Notes: generated by a model not told the origin, from the letters alone. A DNA stretch of 64,000 nucleotides from Neobacillus niacini (GCF_023715785.1 NZ_JAMBOX010000007.1:1-64000); one strand, 5' to 3'. Positions 42,149 through 50,784 are shown, counted from the stretch's first letter. Made by a program: numbers and translations.

Positions 42149-43780
42149 TCAACCTACTTGTAACTGCTTTGGTACCGGAACCGTACAGGTCACCGTAGTT
42201 CCGAGTTTTTGAGACGACTGGACGCTGAACGTCCCTCCAACTGTAAGCACCCTGTCAGACATCGAACGAAGGCCAAAGCCATATTTGATCTCATCATCTC
42301 CTATTCCGTTATCCTTGATCACTATTTGAATGGCCTCCTCTAAAAACTTAATTGATACATTAATTTGTGAGGCGCGGCCGTGTCTGATGGCATTGGTTAA
42401 AGACTCCTGGAGACAGCGAATCAATGAGGATTTAACTAAGTCGCCCAATGCCCGCTCCTGCCCATCTGTATCGATTTCGACTTGAGTTCCCGTGTGCTTG
42501 ATAAAATCATCGACCAATTCTGTGCAACTTTCCAAAAATGTTAGTCCCTTTTCTGCCAAAGGTAAAGTGTGAATCGTATGGCGCAGATCGGCCAGCCCCT
42601 TTCTGGCCAAGTTTGATAGTTCTTGAATGTATTTCTGTGCTTCCTCCGTATCACGGATATACGGGAGTGCATCCAAACTAGTAATAATTGCGGTAAAGAC
42701 GTGACCGACTGTATCGTGCATATCTTTCGAAAGCCTTCTTCTCTCTTCTAATAAGGTTAACTCTTCAATTCTATTGGAATATTGCTCTAATGTTCTGGAA
42801 AATACCTTAAGGTTCGAATAATTGTCCTCAATCATGTTCATCTGATTGATGGCTGTCTGTATTAATTCATCCGTGCTGGGATACTCCGTTTCTGATGGTG
42901 GTTCGGATTTTTTGGGATCTTCACTTACTTGCTGAGCAGTAGTGATGACTTTGCTAATTAAGCTCTTTATGTTCGTAACCGCCGTATTGAACCCTTCTGC
43001 CAATCTCCCTAAATCGTCTTTTCTATTGATGTTGAGATGAATGCTAAAGTTTCCCTGTCCCAATTCCTTTACAGCGTTCAATAAAAGTTTAAGCGGTGAC
43101 AGGGTTCTTTTTAAGGCGAGGGTTTGAATGGTAATGGACAATATGAGTAAAATAGCAAAAGCGCCCACAAGCCGTGATAAAACTTTGAGCTGATCCTCCC
43201 TTATTTCACTGGCACTCATATCCATGACAAACATGGCAATGACTTTTCCGCTCTCATCCTTGAAAGGAATCAAAATACTGGACCATTCTCCGAGCATATC
43301 CTGATAGATTCCGGAACTTCTCATTTCGCCTGTCACGGCAATTTCTTTGTATAACTTGACGAATATGGGATTTTGTTCAACCATGTCGCCGGGTCTCATG
43401 CCAATATCCAAGTAGTTTTGATGAATGGCCAGTGCCATCGATTCATCTTTCTCATTCACGCCAATGTCCACAAGCACAACCTGGGCAATATTCGGATTTT
43501 GCTTCGTGATGTCTGCCAATTCCTTTAAAATTTTTTGATGAACATCGGAATTTAAATCATGATTGGTTTGAATTTCTTTAATGTCCTGAAGGTCAAAGCG
43601 GCTAAACGCCATTTGCGCTACACCACGGGCCTGCTTATCCAAATTTTCAGTCATCAGTTTCCCCTGGATGTAGTAGCTGGCAGCAGTCAGGACTGTCCCA
43701 ATCAGGATAATGCTGATACTGGATAAGAGAATGGTCCGCTGTATGATTGAAAAATGAAAGTAATCCTTAATTTTCTTCAT
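42149..43780 (-). CDS. Sensor histidine kinase (Cache-like sensor, HAMP, HisKA_3, HATPase)
   Basis: This is a 543-residue kinase. TM1 is about 16-38. An extracellular sensor of about 155 residues contains VVLVDIGVNEKDESMALAI and GEWSSILIPFKDESGKVIAM, Cache-like. TM2 is about 203-222, with HAMP about 225-275. The DHp phospho-histidine is H355 in DMHDTVGHVFTAI. The ATPase domain has LQESLTNAIRHG (N box), IKDNGIGDDE (G1) and GFGLRSM (G2). NarL-type kinases of this form pair with LuxR-type regulators, so the 37537 response regulator is the likely partner across the RND gene. The ligand is unknown. Confidence 0.9.
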   Translation of the reverse strand: MKKIKDYFHFSIIQRTILLSSISIILIGTVLTAASYYIQGKLMTENLDKQARGVAQMAFSRFDLQDIKEIQTNHDLNSDVHQKILKELADITKQNPNIAQVVLVDIGVNEKDESMALAIHQNYLDIGMRPGDMVEQNPIFVKLYKEIAVTGEMRSSGIYQDMLGEWSSILIPFKDESGKVIAMFVMDMSASEIREDQLKVLSRLVGAFAILLILSITIQTLALKRTLSPLKLLLNAVKELGQGNFSIHLNINRKDDLGRLAEGFNTAVTNIKSLISKVITTAQQVSEDPKKSEPPSETEYPSTDELIQTAINQMNMIEDNYSNLKVFSRTLEQYSNRIEELTLLEERRRLSKDMHDTVGHVFTAIITSLDALPYIRDTEEAQKYIQELSNLARKGLADLRHTIHTLPLAEKGLTFLESCTELVDDFIKHTGTQVEIDTDGQERALGDLVKSSLIRCLQESLTNAIRHGRASQINVSIKFLEEAIQIVIKDNGIGDDEIKYGFGLRSMSDRVLTVGGTFSVQSSQKLGTTVTCTVPVPKQLQVG

Positions 43781-43913
43781 GGTTATCCCACCCCTGCCAT
43801 AATTATCCTATTACCAAAGACCTAGGGTCAATAATAAATATCAAAAATGGCACGGAGGTATTAGGTTACGGTGGAATGAGATGTTGGAAGGGTGGAATTA
43901 GGGGTGAAAAAAA

Positions 43914-44024
43914 TTTATCTGCGATGATTTTCCTTATATCTGCGTTAAATCAAATATATCTGCGTTGATTTCATTTTATCTGCGAAAATACAAATATATC
44001 TGCGATCATCCCAATTTATCTGCG
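43914..44024. repeat. Six-unit TATCTGCG array, copy 1
   Basis: Six ATCTGCG motifs start at 43917, 43938, 43958, 43978, 43998 and 44018, spaced 21, 20, 20, 20 and 20 bases. Each is preceded by TT or TA and followed by A/T-rich sequence (consensus TWTATCTGCGWTRATNNCAA). The layout is the same as in the array at 49743-49853. It is not coding on either strand and not a CRISPR, since no distinct spacers exist. Confidence 0.85.
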
Positions 44025-44137
44025 ATGACTGTTCCGTGCCTATAAAAGAGGATACAAACAAATGTTCATATCCTCTCGTTACCTTTTTTCGATTTAAACT
44101 GTTCCTTTAATCATACCTTTCGTTTTTCCGGTCTTGG

Positions 44138-44330
44138 TTATTGGATGTTTTTAAAATACTTCATCAATTCAATGTTAATCAGAACAGCTACACCGTTTAC
44201 AATGAGATTCCCTGCCACTGCACTTACAATATAGCCAGTGATATGGCTATACGCGCCAGCAGCATCAATCAAAGCAATGGTGAAAAAGGCAAAACCAATA
44301 TTGTTAAAAACCTTCGGGATGTAGGTTGAT
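44138..44330 (-). pseudogene. Remnant of a small membrane protein gene
   Basis: On the minus strand a frame without a start encodes STYIPKVFNNIGFAFF followed by a hydrophobic stretch (TIALIDAAGAYSHITGY, LIVNGVAVLINIELMKYF) and stops at 44138. A TGA in frame lies just before it. The bases before the fragment continue in another frame with a hydrophobic MIPLTIVLFLIINLH segment, which points to a frameshifted gene. The family is not recognised. The 876-base region from 43781 to 44656 otherwise holds only the TATCTGCG array and A/T-rich sequence. Confidence 0.4.
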
Positions 44331-44656
44331 AATCAGGAATAATACAATGGTTAATGGAATCATGACAAGTCGCCTCGGTACTCCCGGGGACACTGTACAT
44401 TCTTCTCTATTTTTCAGAAATTTTTGAAAAAAGTCCTGAAAATGGGTCTGATTCTTTTGTTTAAACCCTAAGGAATGTAGCAACAAATTACTTTTTCATA
44501 TTGGGAAAATTTTTGGAATGTAATTTTACAAGGACTTGGATTTCAGAATATCGGTATTTGTCCCCATACTAGTTAGTTTCCAAGTTTAGTATAATGTTAA
44601 TACACCAAGATTTACCTTAGGTCAAAAAATTTAGGCTTAAGGAGAGTGAGAAACAA

Positions 44657-44959
44657 GTGTTGGCTGACATTATTTTCTCTTTAGTGATTGGTGGAACTGT
44701 TGGAATTGTCGGACATGTTCGGAAGCATGGTAAAATGATTATGCCACGCCGAACAAAAAAGTTTATTTATCTTGGGTTTCTTGAAGAAATGCTCCTTGGT
44801 GCAATAGCCGCGCTCCTTATCGTTTTTTATACCGCTCCTAATTCTTATGTTGAAAATATCATCTTCTCCCTAATTGCCGGAATTGCCGGTGATGCCGCCC
44901 TTTCAAGCTATAAACTGATCAAGCAGAACAATGCAGAGAAATCAAAATCCAAAAGTTAA
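44657..44959 (+). CDS. DUF4257-like small membrane protein
   Basis: This is a 100-residue protein with an N-terminal hydrophobic helix (ADIIFSLVIGGTVGIVG), a basic loop (RKHGKMIMPRRTKKF), and two further hydrophobic segments around EMLLGAIAALLIVFY and ENIIFSLIAGIAGDAAL. It looks like the DUF4257 family of Bacillus membrane proteins; function is unknown. The start is GTG at 44657 with GGAGAG 10 bases before it. It is one of few plus-strand genes here and stands alone, with a hairpin terminator about 110 bases downstream. Confidence 0.72.
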   Translation: MLADIIFSLVIGGTVGIVGHVRKHGKMIMPRRTKKFIYLGFLEEMLLGAIAALLIVFYTAPNSYVENIIFSLIAGIAGDAALSSYKLIKQNNAEKSKSKS

Positions 44960-45069
44960 TAACGCAATAAAATGGACACCATCAGTCAAAACTGATGCTA
45001 TTCATGCAACCACATGTCCGGTCCGGCAATAGACGGTTCCCTCATAGGGGATCGCTATAAAAGCAGGAT

Positions 45070-45109
45070 AATCCACCCATGCTGAATCATGGGTGGATTA
45101 ATTTTTTAG
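45070..45109 (+). terminator. Terminator hairpin between convergent genes
   Basis: AATCCACCCATG and CATGGGTGGATT form a perfect 12-bp stem with a 6-base loop, then AATTTTTTAG on the plus strand. It serves the 44657 gene and may also help stop the convergent acyl-CoA synthetase transcript. Confidence 0.82.
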
Positions 45110-45123
45110 TAAAATCTAAGATA

Positions 45124-46677
45124 TTAAATTCTCCGCTCTTTCCCTTCCCAATGCGGGTCCCTTAAGAAGCGGCGCACCACTTTCCCGACGGCACTTTTCG
45201 GCAATGTGTCAATAAATTCAATCGACGAAGGCTTCTTATATGAAGCGAGTCTGTCTTTACAGAATTGAATGATTTCTTCCTCGGTAGCTGTTTGGCCGCT
45301 TTTGAGGACCACATAGGCCTTAACGGTTTCGACCCATTTTTCATCAGGGACTCCAACAACAGCGGCCTCCATGACGGCCGGGTGCTGATAAAGTACTTCT
45401 TCTACTTCCCGCGGATACACATTAAAGCCTCCGGAAATGATCATGTCCGATTTGCGGTCAACCAGGAACAGGTAACCGTTTTGATCTAAATAGCCCATAT
45501 CCCGGGTATGTACCCAGCCATCCTTAATCGTTTCTTGGGTCAATTCCGGTTCTTGCCAATATCCCACCATAGCCTGGCTGGACTTCACTGCAATTTCACC
45601 AACTTCACCTGAAGGAAGCTCCTCGCCCGTTTCATCAACAATTTTTATAGAAGCGGTTGGAACGGGACGACCGCAGGATAACAGTCTTGCTTGCCCTTCT
45701 TCTCCTTCGCCGATGTGGTCCTTCTTATTTAAAATCGATAGAATGAGAGGCGCTTCTGTTTGGCCGTAATATTGAACAAACTTCGGCCCCCACAATTCAA
45801 GCCCGCGCTTCAATGCTTCGCGCGGCATTGGCGAGGCGCCATATATAATATTTCTGACAGATTCAAACGAATATTGCTCGACATTTGGATGAGATAACAG
45901 CATGACAATCATGGTTGGAACGAGATTCAAAGTAGTAGGTTTTTCATGGTGAATGACATGGAGGTATTGTTCTGGATGGAAGCCCGATAATACGGAATTG
46001 GCTGCTCCGGAAACCCAATGCGGGAGCACCAGCGTTCCTGATGCATGGGTGAGCGGGGCTGCATGCAGCATCGTATCCCCTTCTTGAATATCTAATGCGG
46101 TGATAATATTATTGCAAATGGCGACCCATGTTTCCTGAGTATGGACAGCCGCTTTTAAAACCCCGGTTGTCCCTGACGTATATTGAATTGTCGCGATGTC
46201 AGACTCGGACACTTTTACCGCCGGTTCATCCTCGGAAACACCTTGGACAAACTCATGCATGTTAATCATCCAAGGCTCAGCGGTAGTACCGTTCATTTGG
46301 CAAAAATACTGAAGGTCGGGGCAATACTTTTTGATTTGCGCAGCGCGTTCGCTAAATTCTTCCGTATACAAGAGTGCTTTCGCATCGGTATCCTTTATCA
46401 TATGAACATGCTCGTTCTCGGACAGTCTAGTGTTCAGCGGCACCCTGACAAGCCCCGTTTGCAACAGCGCGAAATCAATCTCCAAGCTTTGCAATGAGTT
46501 GGCCAGTAAAAACGCCACCCGGTCTCCCTTTTTCAATCCTAGGCTCAACAATGAATTAGCCAAGCGATTACTGTTTCGATACACTTGGTCGAATGTTAAT
46601 TTTTCGCCTTGAAAAATAGCTCCTGTATGATTCGGAAAATAGATGGCTCCCCTTTTGATTAATTCAGCAGCATTCAT
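45124..46677 (-). CDS. Acyl-CoA synthetase (AMP-forming, class I adenylate family)
   Basis: This is a 517-residue ligase. The P-loop is IQYTSGTTGVLKAAVHTQ, A5 is YYGQTEAPLILSIL, A7/A8 are GWVHTRDMGYLDQNGYLFLV and DRKSDMIISGGFNVYPREVE, and the catalytic lysine is in PKSAVGKVVRRFLR. It activates a fatty or other carboxylic acid to acyl-CoA through an acyl-AMP. It is the third gene of TetR, enoyl-CoA hydratase, acyl-CoA synthetase, consistent with fatty acid use. The chain length cannot be told from the sequence. Confidence 0.92.
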   Translation of the reverse strand: MNAAELIKRGAIYFPNHTGAIFQGEKLTFDQVYRNSNRLANSLLSLGLKKGDRVAFLLANSLQSLEIDFALLQTGLVRVPLNTRLSENEHVHMIKDTDAKALLYTEEFSERAAQIKKYCPDLQYFCQMNGTTAEPWMINMHEFVQGVSEDEPAVKVSESDIATIQYTSGTTGVLKAAVHTQETWVAICNNIITALDIQEGDTMLHAAPLTHASGTLVLPHWVSGAANSVLSGFHPEQYLHVIHHEKPTTLNLVPTMIVMLLSHPNVEQYSFESVRNIIYGASPMPREALKRGLELWGPKFVQYYGQTEAPLILSILNKKDHIGEGEEGQARLLSCGRPVPTASIKIVDETGEELPSGEVGEIAVKSSQAMVGYWQEPELTQETIKDGWVHTRDMGYLDQNGYLFLVDRKSDMIISGGFNVYPREVEEVLYQHPAVMEAAVVGVPDEKWVETVKAYVVLKSGQTATEEEIIQFCKDRLASYKKPSSIEFIDTLPKSAVGKVVRRFLRDPHWEGKERRI

Positions 46678-46740
46678 TCACAATTCCTCCCCTTTGCTTT
46701 TGAAAATTTCCTAACATAATCTCTACCTACATTGAAAAAA

Positions 46741-47508
46741 TTAGAATCTCCCATGTCTGCCTTGTCCGCTTGAAAAGCGAGTAGCGCCTTCCTTTGTCTC
46801 CCCACTGTTCACAACATTTTGGCCTAACAAAAATTCGAGTTGCATACCTTTATCAAAGTCCAAATCAAAGCCCCTATAAGCGGCCTCACGATCACTGAGC
46901 ATGCACGTTTGCGGGAACTCGGCGATTTGTGCCGCTAGTTTCTCCGCTTCATCCTTTGCTGTCCCAGGTTCCACTACCCGGTTTGCCAGCCCTATCTGCC
47001 ATGCCTCCTCAGCTTCCACCGGACGCCCAGTTAAAATCAAATCCATAGCACGGCTCATGCCAATCAAACGTGGCAAACGTTGTGTCCCGCCATCGACGAG
47101 CGGAACACCAAAACGCCTGCAAAACACACCAAATACTGCATCCCGTTCCACCACCCGAAGATCGCACCAGATGGCAAGTTCAAAACCCCCGGCAACGGCA
47201 TAGCCCGAAACGGCCGCGATTACAGGTTTGGATAAATGCATTCGGCTTGGGCCCATCGGACCATCCTTTGACATATCCGGATTCATCTCGTTGCCTCCAC
47301 CGATTGACAACGCTTTTAAATCCGCTCCGGCACAAAAAGTCCCTCCTGCTCCTGCCAGGACAGCAACATGTAAAGTATCGTCCTCCTCAAATGCTCGAAA
47401 GGCATCAGCCAATTCCTTCGCTGTCCTGCGGTCAACCGCGTTTCTTACCTCCGGTCGATTGATCTTAATCGTGCAAACCTTCCCGTTTTTTTCTACAAGG
47501 ACATTCAT
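46741..47508 (-). CDS. Enoyl-CoA hydratase/isomerase (crotonase) family protein
   Basis: This is a 255-residue crotonase. It has the oxyanion-hole segments GAGGTFCAGADLKALS and AAVSGYAVAGGFELAIWCDL, then FGVPLVDGGTQRLPRLIGMS, and the C-terminal trimer region. One glutamate of the catalytic pair of classical hydratases seems replaced (VDGGTQRLPR in place of a PE/EGGTQ type), so it may be a hydratase with altered residues or an isomerase. Its start overlaps the TetR stop (ATGA) and the ligase gene follows at 64 bases. Confidence 0.88.
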   Translation of the reverse strand: MNVLVEKNGKVCTIKINRPEVRNAVDRRTAKELADAFRAFEEDDTLHVAVLAGAGGTFCAGADLKALSIGGGNEMNPDMSKDGPMGPSRMHLSKPVIAAVSGYAVAGGFELAIWCDLRVVERDAVFGVFCRRFGVPLVDGGTQRLPRLIGMSRAMDLILTGRPVEAEEAWQIGLANRVVEPGTAKDEAEKLAAQIAEFPQTCMLSDREAAYRGFDLDFDKGMQLEFLLGQNVVNSGETKEGATRFSSGQGRHGRF

Positions 47509-48107
47509 TCGCTTTTGCCTCCATTCTTGTCAGCCAAATAATTGGTAATTAACTTTTTTAAGCTTTGATCCATCTCATTGATGTCATATAGTTGGTCATT
47601 CAATGTCCACATGATCCCGAGGCCAAAGCCAAGTGCAATGATCATAATCGGCAAATTTTTTAACGGTTGCCCATCTGTGGAAACGTCCCCCAGGTATTGA
47701 CCAATATAATTCGTCAAATTTTTAAAAAGTTTATTTATCATGTCGCGGATTTTTGGATTATGATTGGCCTCGCCCAGATAATTTAAAAAGACAGCCATAT
47801 ATTCCGGGTTATCCTTTGGCACTAGATTGATATTTTCCAAATGTTTCAGCAATTTCTCTAGTGAAGGTTCTATCGGTTCCACCGTTTCCATAACCTTTTC
47901 ATGTGATTGGCGAAAAGAAGCTTTCAAAACCTGCATGAGCAAGTCTTCTTTGCTTTCATAATAGTGATAAATAATTCCTGTGCTCACGCCTGCGTGTGCG
48001 GCAATATCCTTCATTGATAGATTTGAAAGCCCTTTTGAAACAATTGCATTTATTGCAGCCTCTATCACCTGACCCTTCCTGATATCCTCCATTCCAACCT
48101 TCGGCAT
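47505..48107 (-). CDS. TetR family transcriptional regulator
   Basis: This is a 200-residue repressor-type protein. The N-terminal HTH (about 10-55) has IEAAINAIVSKGLSNLSMKD, IAAHAGVSTGIIYHYYESKE. The C-terminal ligand domain is all-helical and variable. The position as first gene with a crotonase and an acyl-CoA ligase suggests control of this operon by acyl-CoA, as with FadR-type TetR proteins. A TGAACGTTCA palindrome at 48134 lies 27 bases before its start codon and is the likely operator. Confidence 0.88.
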   Translation of the reverse strand: MPKVGMEDIRKGQVIEAAINAIVSKGLSNLSMKDIAAHAGVSTGIIYHYYESKEDLLMQVLKASFRQSHEKVMETVEPIEPSLEKLLKHLENINLVPKDNPEYMAVFLNYLGEANHNPKIRDMINKLFKNLTNYIGQYLGDVSTDGQPLKNLPIMIIALGFGLGIMWTLNDQLYDINEMDQSLKKLITNYLADKNGGKSE

Positions 48108-48126
48108 AACGACACCTCCTTTTTTA

Positions 48127-48151
48127 TTTATAATGAACGTTCAATATAAAT
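48127..48151. promoter_or_regulatory. Predicted TetR operator
   Basis: TGAACGTTCA (48134-48143) is a perfect palindrome within TTTATAATGAACGTTCAATA plus TAAA, symmetrical but for one pair. It lies directly upstream of the TetR gene and its operon. Confidence 0.65.
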
Positions 48152-48424
48152 TTTAAGATTTTAATGAATAGTCTGTCAATATTATTTTAAAAAGGAAACC
48201 GTCAATAGAAAAACCACAAGTTTCGGACGGTACAATGTTCATATTATTTTTCTTCCTCTTGTATTGATAATTCAACTGGAATATCGTTTTGTTGAGGATT
48301 TGTCTTTCTATCTTATATAGATATTTGGTTATTTCTGTTAAAATAAAAAAATGAGATGTGTTGATTTGTACTTAAACAGTCAAGTTTCTTGAGGAAAAAA
48401 TTTAGAATAAATAAGGTGAGTAGA
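48152..48424. other. Intergenic region between TetR and 48425 gene
   Basis: This A/T-rich region must contain divergent promoters for the fatty acid operon and the plus-strand membrane gene. No specific RNA structure or further operator was recognised. Confidence 0.3.
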
Positions 48425-48772
48425 ATGAGGAAAAGTATTGCTTGGACCATTGTTTTTATGACACTTGCAATAGGAATTGGCATTGGTTACTATTTTATTG
48501 CATTATCACTCTATGAGCCGTCAGAAGATTTATACGGATTCCTCATTCCTAAAAATGCTGAATCAGTTAATAGTAGTAACAAATCGGAAAGTTATGATTG
48601 GTCAAGAGCATCTGAAGAATATGGAATACCGTTTGATTATGAGATTGCTCTCAAAGCAAATGGTTGGAGAAAAGGAGAAAGAGAAGGAGCTTCTATATTA
48701 TACACAAAAGGAAGTCATTCAATAGATTTGATTTCTACTACCAAAAGGTTGGACATTATCAAAGTAAAGTAG
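48425..48772 (+). CDS. Hypothetical protein with one N-terminal membrane segment
   Basis: This is a protein of about 115 residues. The start is basic, then comes a hydrophobic helix (SIAWTIVFMTLAIGIGIGYY) that serves as anchor or uncleaved signal. The rest is extracellular and hydrophilic, with EDLYGFLIPKNAESV and a small beta-rich C-terminus (GASILYTKGSHSIDLISTTK). ATG at 48425 with AAGGTGA upstream is preferred over an in-frame ATG 12 codons earlier. No family recognised. Single gene on the plus strand. Confidence 0.65.
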   Translation: MRKSIAWTIVFMTLAIGIGIGYYFIALSLYEPSEDLYGFLIPKNAESVNSSNKSESYDWSRASEEYGIPFDYEIALKANGWRKGEREGASILYTKGSHSIDLISTTKRLDIIKVK

Positions 48773-48799
48773 AGACTTCTTTATATAATTTCAACATAC

Positions 48800-48833
48800 A
48801 AAAGAGTGTTAATCCTTCTTGGATCAACACTCC
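48800..48833 (-). terminator. Terminator for 48849 gene
   Basis: On the minus strand GAGTGTTGATCC and GGATTAACACTC form a stem with a 5-base loop, then TTTTG. It lies 16 bases after the AlkD-like gene. Confidence 0.75.
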
Positions 48834-48848
48834 CTGAAACGAAAATAT

Positions 48849-49556
48849 TTAACACCTAACATATTTACGTTTGAAACCAATTCTTCCTTTATCCACTTCT
48901 TTTTGTATACTTTCATAAGCATTTAGGTAACTGCTTTTTTTCTTTTCCCGTTTGACTTCTACTAATCCTACTTCCTTAGTGGTATCAACTGCTTTTTCAT
49001 GCATCGGCATAAAGGAAGTCCCTACGGTGTATAGAAAATTATTCATCGCGGATTTTGTTCGTTCCGGCGAATCGTGAATCGTATTTTTTACCAAATCGAG
49101 CATATTGGAAATCTTGGTTTCGGAAAACTCATGGTCCTTGCGATTTCCTAAAAGCCAACAGTAACAGCTCCAGCCCGCTGACATTCTCAGCTCGTCACCA
49201 CTTGCAATCCATTTATCTGCAACCTCTTGGGCTATGTCGGACTCTGATAAAGTGACTGCCACCACATAATCAGACAGCATATAAAAATACGCGGCATCCA
49301 TCCAACGATCATAATCCGACTCCGTCATCGCTTTTGGGTCTGCAATGATGCCGGCAAAGTACATGGCATCGTAGTTGCCTGTGGCGTAAAGCTCTTCTGC
49401 TAAAGATTGATTGATCTTTATTTTCTTTGCGATTGGTTTCATAGCACCTGTTGCCACGCCAAAAACCGGCTCATGCGCACCATTGGAGATGTACATTTTT
49501 TTCGTTCGTTCCTTGCCGAGGGCTTCAAGCTCCCTCATGACTGTTTCGAAATCCAT
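48849..49556 (-). CDS. DNA alkylation repair (AlkD-like HEAT repeat) family protein
   Basis: This is a protein of about 235 residues, all-helical. It has FGVATGAMKPIAKKIK near the N-terminus and repeated helix pairs such as WMDAAYFYMLSDYVVAVTL and ELRMSAGWSCYCWLLGN, the pattern of the PF08713 family whose members can remove bulky or cationic alkyl bases. A tryptophan and aspartate in the DNA-facing repeats would be expected; WSCYCW and MLDLVKN are candidates only. The C-terminus is basic (VKREKKKSSY, RIGFKRKYV). ATG at 49556 with AAGGAAG upstream is preferred over a GTG 9 bases earlier. Confidence 0.8.
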   Translation of the reverse strand: MDFETVMRELEALGKERTKKMYISNGAHEPVFGVATGAMKPIAKKIKINQSLAEELYATGNYDAMYFAGIIADPKAMTESDYDRWMDAAYFYMLSDYVVAVTLSESDIAQEVADKWIASGDELRMSAGWSCYCWLLGNRKDHEFSETKISNMLDLVKNTIHDSPERTKSAMNNFLYTVGTSFMPMHEKAVDTTKEVGLVEVKREKKKSSYLNAYESIQKEVDKGRIGFKRKYVRC

Positions 49557-49742
49557 CGTTTGCACTTCCTTCTTAAAAATGACTATTCATCGTAATGATA
49601 TCATACAATTATCCCAAAAATCGCAATCCTGTGGGGTTAATTCGAAAACGAAAATGGCCTGATTACTGCTTCAATCCCGCCAATTGTTGTAGTTTACAAG
49701 CAAATATAAGTAATTTTTGGACTCGATTTTTGAATTTAAAAC

Positions 49743-49853
49743 TATATCTGCGATAACATCCGTTATATCTGCGATATATTCAATATATCTGCGGTAATTT
49801 GATTTTATCTGCGTAAAAACAAATATATCTGCGATAATCCGAATTTATCTGCG
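49743..49853. repeat. Six-unit TATCTGCG array, copy 2
   Basis: ATCTGCG starts at 49746, 49767, 49787, 49807, 49827 and 49847, the same 21-20-20-20-20 spacing as the array at 43914. Units 4-6 match that copy most closely (TAAAAACAAA against AAAATACAAA after unit 4, ATAATCCGAA against ATCATCCCAA after unit 5). The array lies in a gene-free stretch of about 520 bases (49557-50074). The rest of that stretch shows no recognisable gene. Confidence 0.85.
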
Positions 49854-50074
49854 ATAAGGGCGGCCGATAGTTTGAACAGCTTCCTACAATCCTCTCAAAA
49901 AAGGAATGTCCCCTGGCAGGTGAATTAGCACGGTCATAATAAAAATTATGCTTCTGCCATTAGCGGTGCGCTTAGACTTGCTAATTTGATAACTAAAAAA
50001 CGACAGTTACCCTGTGGTCATTAACATTTTAATTTGAACAAAGCACCCCTTCGTAAAATAAGAATTTAGTAATT

Positions 50075-50278
50075 TTATTTTTGAGATTTCAATTTGATAA
50101 TACGTTCACTAATAAACCCCACTAACATCCCAACTGCAATTGGTAGTAGAGCAATCTCAGTTTCCGAGAGTGAAATTTTAAATATAAGAAAATCAATATC
50201 AGCTATAAAGCCTATTATATAAAGTAATATCATCGTTCCAAATGAAGCCATTAACGGAATCCAAAAGGACTTATTCAC
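50075..50278 (-). CDS. Small membrane protein, about 67 residues
   Basis: A short frame with two hydrophobic helices: SFWIPLMASFGTMILLYIIG and IALLPIAVGMLVGFISE, a charged link between them and a lysine-rich end. A GTG start at 50278 has GGAGG 7 bases before it. No family recognised. It stands alone among A/T-rich sequence and other small membrane-protein genes. Confidence 0.6.
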   Translation of the reverse strand: MNKSFWIPLMASFGTMILLYIIGFIADIDFLIFKISLSETEIALLPIAVGMLVGFISERIIKLKSQK

Positions 50279-50401
50279 AACTCCACCTCCCATTTATAAT
50301 ATTAATTGCTCAACTAATGCCACCCATTACTTTAAGTGCAATTTTTCACAAACATAGCCGCAAGTTTATATATTTTCTGGAATGCTGTTCATATAAGATT
50401 A

Positions 50402-50575
50402 TTAATGTTTTCCTTTCTTTTTTCCTGCAATGAAAACACCCCCTAAAATACATCCAAACCCTATAATATGCATTATATTGTTACCCATCTTACCTAAGCT
50501 ATTACTTGTTAATCCCATAAAAAAAATCCAAATAAAATAAGTAATATAGCAAAAAATAATTTCATATTTTTTCAT
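50402..50575 (-). CDS. Tiny membrane protein, possible frameshift at an A8/T8 run
   Basis: The minus strand reads MKKYEIIFCYITYFIWIFF then MGLTSNSLGKMGNNIMHIIG...KKKGKH (57 codons). AAGGG, however, lies at a proper distance from another ATG at 50565, whose frame reads MKLFFAILLILFGFF and stops just after eight T's (50519-50526). A one-base slip in that run joins this better N-terminus to the GLTSNSLGK part. Slippage, phase variation, a sequencing error, or a dead gene are all possible. Function unknown. Confidence 0.4.
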   Translation of the reverse strand: MKKYEIIFCYITYFIWIFFMGLTSNSLGKMGNNIMHIIGFGCILGGVFIAGKKKGKH

Positions 50576-50747
50576 CCCTTAATGTGTTCTTTTCCAATTT
50601 ATTAACTTGATATTAACATATTTTGTAATTACAAGAGTGAATATCGTCCATTTCCCGTGTTTCCTTTTTATTTTCTGCTTTGACTAACTGCTGTCGATTC
50701 GAGAGGTGTCCTTGTTCAGCTTACCTCGCCCGTCCGTTCCTTCAATA

Positions 50748-50784
50748 AAAAAAGCGTCTCCACACTATTGTAGAAACGCTCCAG
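50748..50784 (-). terminator. Terminator after 50835 gene
   Basis: On the minus strand AGCGTTTC and GAGACGCT pair (one G-U) around a loop, followed by TTTTTTT. Confidence 0.75.

Noticed and set aside
43914-44024. CRISPR-like array of short repeats
   Set aside because: The repeat core is only about 10 bases and the pieces between are about 10 bases of A/T-rich, partly conserved sequence. No cas genes are present.
44304-44486. 60-codon minus-strand frame ahead of the 44138 remnant as an intact gene
   Set aside because: Only its last third is hydrophobic and plausible. It breaks where the neighbouring frame takes over, so it was treated as part of a frameshifted remnant.
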